Assembly: GCF_004303025.1 (NCBI RefSeq)
Contig: NZ_PJQW01000002.1
Coordinates: forward strand, 405,548-469,547
Direction: 5' to 3'
DNA length: 64,000 bases
From: Flavobacterium sp. J27
GTDB taxonomy: Bacteria > Bacteroidota > Bacteroidia > Flavobacteriales > Flavobacteriaceae
A program made the position numbers and the translations under genes. The notes under the pieces are model-generated. The model was not told the DNA's origin. It was given only the letters and a program-made list of their open reading frames with translations, and made no database searches. Below are positions 61,326 through 64,000 of the stretch, one piece after another. Position 1 is the stretch's first letter. Each line of letters begins with the position of its first letter.

Positions 61326-63755
61326 ATGCGTATTTCATACAATTGGCTAAAACAATTTATAAAAATTGACTGGAAATCTGAAGAAACAGCTTCTTTACTA
61401 ACAGATCTTGGATTAGAAGTGGAAGGTGTAGATAAATTTGAAAGTTTAAAAGGTGGTTTAGAAGGTATCGTTGTTGGTCATGTTCTTACTTGTGAGCCAC
61501 ATCCAGATGCAGATAGATTAAAAGTTACAACTGTTGATTTAGGAGATGGTAATCCTCCTGTACAAATTGTTTGTGGTGCACCTAACGTTGCAGCTGGTCA
61601 AAAGGTTCCTGTGGCAACCATTGGAACAAAATTATATGATAAAGAAGGAAATGCCTTCGAAATAAAAAAAGGAAAAATTCGTGGTCAAGAAAGTCATGGA
61701 ATGATTTGTGCAGAAGACGAATTAGGTTTAGGAAAAAGTCATGATGGTATTTTAATTTTGGATACCAATTTAAAGCCTGGAACTTTGGGGAAAACTGTTT
61801 TTAACATTGAAACAGATGAAGTATTTGAAATTGGGCTAACACCAAACCGTGCCGATGCTATGAGCCATTTTGGAGTAGCACGCGATATTAAAGCAGGCCT
61901 TGTTTTAAAAGAAAAACATGTCGAATTAATTACACCTTCAGTAAGTAATTTTAAAGTAGATAAAAGAACTTTAAAAATAGATGTTGTTGTAGAAAACGAT
62001 AAACTAGCCCCTCGTTATTGTGGTGTAACCATTTCTGGAATTAGCATTAAACCTTCACCGGCTTGGTTACAAAATAGATTAAAAGCGATTGGCTTAACTC
62101 CAAAAAATAATGTGGTTGATGTGACTAACTATGTTTTACATGAATTAGGACAACCATTACATGCATTTGATGCTAATAAAATTAAAGGGAATAAAGTTAT
62201 TGTTAAAACTGTTGAAGCAGGAACCAAGTTTACTACTTTAGACGATGTAGAAAGAACTCTTGACGCAGAAGATTTAATGATATGTCATGCAGAAGGACCG
62301 ATGTGTATTGCGGGTGTATTTGGCGGAAAGGATTCAGGTGTAACGGAAGATACCACAGCTATTTTCCTAGAAAGTGCTTATTTTAATCCCGTTTCAGTAA
62401 GAAAGACTGCAAAAAGACATGCTTTAAACACTGATGCTTCTTTCCGATTTGAAAGAGGTATTGATCCATCAATTACTGAATATGCTTTAAAAAGAGCTGC
62501 TTTGTTAATTCAGGAAGTTGCTGGTGGAGAAATAACTTCAGATATTGTGGATTTATATCCTAAAAAGATAGAAGATTTTCAAGTATTCTTGCATTTTGAA
62601 AAAGTACAGAAAGTAATTGGTGAAGAATTACCTAAAGAAACAATTAAGAGAATTTTAGTTGCTTTAGATATCAAAATTAATAATGTTACTGAAGCAGGTA
62701 TTGGTTTAGTAATTCCTTCATATCGTGTAGATGTACAAAGAGAAATTGATGTTATTGAAGAAATTTTAAGAGTATATGGTTATAATAATATTAATTTCAC
62801 TGAAAAATTAAATGCTACTATTTCAAATTCTTCACGAACTGAAGAATATAAAGTACAAAATATCATTGCCAATCAATTGTGTTCTCTTGGATTTAATGAA
62901 ATGATGGCCAATTCATTAACTACTCCAAATTACATCAAACTATCTGAAAATTTAAAAGAAGAATTCAATGTAGTAATGCTAAATCCATTAAGCAACGATT
63001 TATCGGCTATGAGACAATCGATGCTTTTTTCAGGCTTAGAAGCTATTTCTTTTAACATTAACAGAAAAAGAAGTGATTTAAAATTATTCGAGTTTGGTAA
63101 AACCTATCATAAGCTTCCATCTGGTTATGAAGAAAATAAACATTTAACTTTATTTTTAACTGGAAACAGAACTAGTGAAAATTGGGATCAAAAAATCCAA
63201 AAGACAGATTTCTTTTTATTCAAAGGCTACATCAACAGTATACTTTCTAGAATTGGATTAGAAAATAAAGTCTCTAACTTACCTGTTACAAGTGATGTTT
63301 TTGCTGAAGGATTAAGTATTGCAGTGGGTAAAGAAGTTATAATTGAATTTGGTACGATTAAAAAATCGGTATTAAAACATTTTGATATTAAACAAGAAGT
63401 ACTATTTGCTGATTTTAATTGGGGAAAAATCCAAAAATATATTTCGAATAAAATTAAGTTTACCGATATTCCAAAATATCCTGAAGTAAAACGTGATTTA
63501 GCTCTTTTATTAAATGATACTATCACATTTGAAGAAGTGTATAAAATTGCAAAACAAACCGAAAAGAAATTGTTAAAAGAGATTAATCTTTTCGATGTGT
63601 ATCAAGGTAAAAACTTACCTGAAGGAAAAAAATCATATGCAGTAAGTTTTATTATTCAAGATGAAACGAAAACATTGAATGATAAAGAAATTGAAAAAAT
63701 AATGAGTAAACTGCAAATGAATTTTGAAAATCAATTGGGAGCTAGTTTGAGATAG
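61326..63755 (+). CDS. pheT: Phenylalanyl-tRNA synthetase beta chain
   Basis: 809 residues, normal for PheT. Domains in order: N-terminal region with MRISYNWLKQFIKIDW, tRNA-binding OB fold (about 40-150: VGHVLTCEPHPDADRLKVTTVD), B3/B4 editing region (about 200-390, CGVTISGISIKPSPAWLQNR, NTDASFRFERG), B5 (about 410-480), the catalytic-like core and the C-terminal ferredoxin-fold anticodon-binding domain (FTDIPKYPEVKRDLALLLND). Role: pairs with PheS to charge tRNA-Phe. PheS is not in the window. Normal terminator follows. Confidence 0.97.
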   Translation: MRISYNWLKQFIKIDWKSEETASLLTDLGLEVEGVDKFESLKGGLEGIVVGHVLTCEPHPDADRLKVTTVDLGDGNPPVQIVCGAPNVAAGQKVPVATIGTKLYDKEGNAFEIKKGKIRGQESHGMICAEDELGLGKSHDGILILDTNLKPGTLGKTVFNIETDEVFEIGLTPNRADAMSHFGVARDIKAGLVLKEKHVELITPSVSNFKVDKRTLKIDVVVENDKLAPRYCGVTISGISIKPSPAWLQNRLKAIGLTPKNNVVDVTNYVLHELGQPLHAFDANKIKGNKVIVKTVEAGTKFTTLDDVERTLDAEDLMICHAEGPMCIAGVFGGKDSGVTEDTTAIFLESAYFNPVSVRKTAKRHALNTDASFRFERGIDPSITEYALKRAALLIQEVAGGEITSDIVDLYPKKIEDFQVFLHFEKVQKVIGEELPKETIKRILVALDIKINNVTEAGIGLVIPSYRVDVQREIDVIEEILRVYGYNNINFTEKLNATISNSSRTEEYKVQNIIANQLCSLGFNEMMANSLTTPNYIKLSENLKEEFNVVMLNPLSNDLSAMRQSMLFSGLEAISFNINRKRSDLKLFEFGKTYHKLPSGYEENKHLTLFLTGNRTSENWDQKIQKTDFFLFKGYINSILSRIGLENKVSNLPVTSDVFAEGLSIAVGKEVIIEFGTIKKSVLKHFDIKQEVLFADFNWGKIQKYISNKIKFTDIPKYPEVKRDLALLLNDTITFEEVYKIAKQTEKKLLKEINLFDVYQGKNLPEGKKSYAVSFIIQDETKTLNDKEIEKIMSKLQMNFENQLGASLR

Positions 63756-63813
63756 TTTTCAGTTATTGGTTTTCAGTTGTCAGTTTAAACACAGTCGAAA
63801 AAACAATAAAAAT

Positions 63814-63853
63814 AAAAAAACTCGTTTAGTCATCTTGCTAAACGAGTTTTTTT
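63814..63853. terminator. Bidirectional terminator after pheT
   Basis: The stem AAAAACTCGTTTAG / CTAAACGAGTTTTT encloses an 8-base loop and is flanked by A and T runs, so it serves pheT and the convergent gene at the window end. Confidence 0.88.
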
Positions 63854-63925
63854 ATTTATTGTCATGCTGAACTTTGTTTTACTTCGTCAGTTCACTTCTT
63901 TCGTGCCAGCATCTTTCCATCTTAT

Positions 63926-64000
63926 TTATTCTTTTATAAATTTAGTAACTGTACTACCCTTTTCGGTATTTAATTTTACAAAATAATTGCCTTTTGTTAA
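63926..64000 (-). CDS. Type IX secreted protein, last 24 residues (type A sorting domain)
   Basis: Minus-strand frame open at the window edge, ending LTKGNYFVKLNTEKGSTVTK and then FIKE before a TAA at 63928-63926. The GxYFVKLxTxKGxxVTKFIK shape is the end of the T9SS type A sorting domain (TIGR04183-type). The protein's body lies beyond the window, so its function cannot be told. Confidence 0.85.
   Translation of the reverse strand, partial: LTKGNYFVKLNTEKGSTVTKFIKE

Noticed and set aside
63764..63786. Direct repeat TTTTCAGTT after pheT
   Set aside because: Two short imperfect copies in AT-rich DNA; not distinguishable from chance.

Overview
The window is a low-GC, AT-rich chromosomal segment from a member of the Bacteroidota, most likely a marine or freshwater Flavobacteriaceae species. 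The case rests on several signs: type IX secretion components and cargo (a gliding-type adhesin, PorP/SprF, a PorE-like OmpA protein, a type A sorting tail), abundant lipoproteins and carboxypeptidase-regulatory-like domains, the flavobacterial -7 promoter motif TAnnTTTG, and little Shine-Dalgarno signal. No rRNA, tRNA, CRISPR array, prophage or canonical IS element was seen.

Layout. 1-4.8 kb: end of a DEAD-box RNA helicase, a TPR hybrid histidine kinase, ettA and a small membrane protein. 5.1-11.1 kb: a type IX secretion cassette (adhesin, PorP/SprF, PorE-like). 11.2-20.2 kb: C1q-like secreted protein, holA, an HsdR-N-like protein, a glycosyltransferase, an OmpA lipoprotein, a chalcone-isomerase-like protein, a YciO/Sua5 protein and the helicase pcrA. 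20.5-33.3 kb: a two-component system next to three lipoproteins, a patatin, an M1 peptidase, a Dph6-like ATPase and small conserved genes.

33.6-36.1 kb: recG, whose reading frame is interrupted in frame by a 438-bp segment encoding a DUF559 (PD-(D/E)XK) endonuclease and bounded by hairpin-forming terminal inverted repeats. This is the most striking object in the window. 36.1-45.5 kb: an accessory island of orphan, cassette-like and decaying genes: an acyltransferase, an attC-like inverted repeat, a lipoprotein with two poly-A frameshifts, a degenerate second copy of the recG 3' end, a cysteine-rich beta-helix protein, a secreted-protein gene broken by a 16-bp tandem duplication, and a 42-bp minisatellite.

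45.6-64 kb: ordinary genome again. A Crp/Fnr regulator is followed by YceI, nitronate monooxygenase and Cu/Zn superoxide dismutase genes. Then come a GNAT enzyme, a three-gene RND efflux operon, a bestrophin, an S41 peptidase, an S33 hydrolase, an AraC regulator facing a DUF779/aldehyde dehydrogenase pair, pheT, and the last 24 residues of a type IX secreted protein.

Functionally, much of the window serves the envelope: secretion and gliding surface proteins, OmpA anchors, lipoproteins and efflux. Core information genes (ettA, holA, pcrA, recG, pheT) lie between these. All family names come from motif reading by eye; no search was run.
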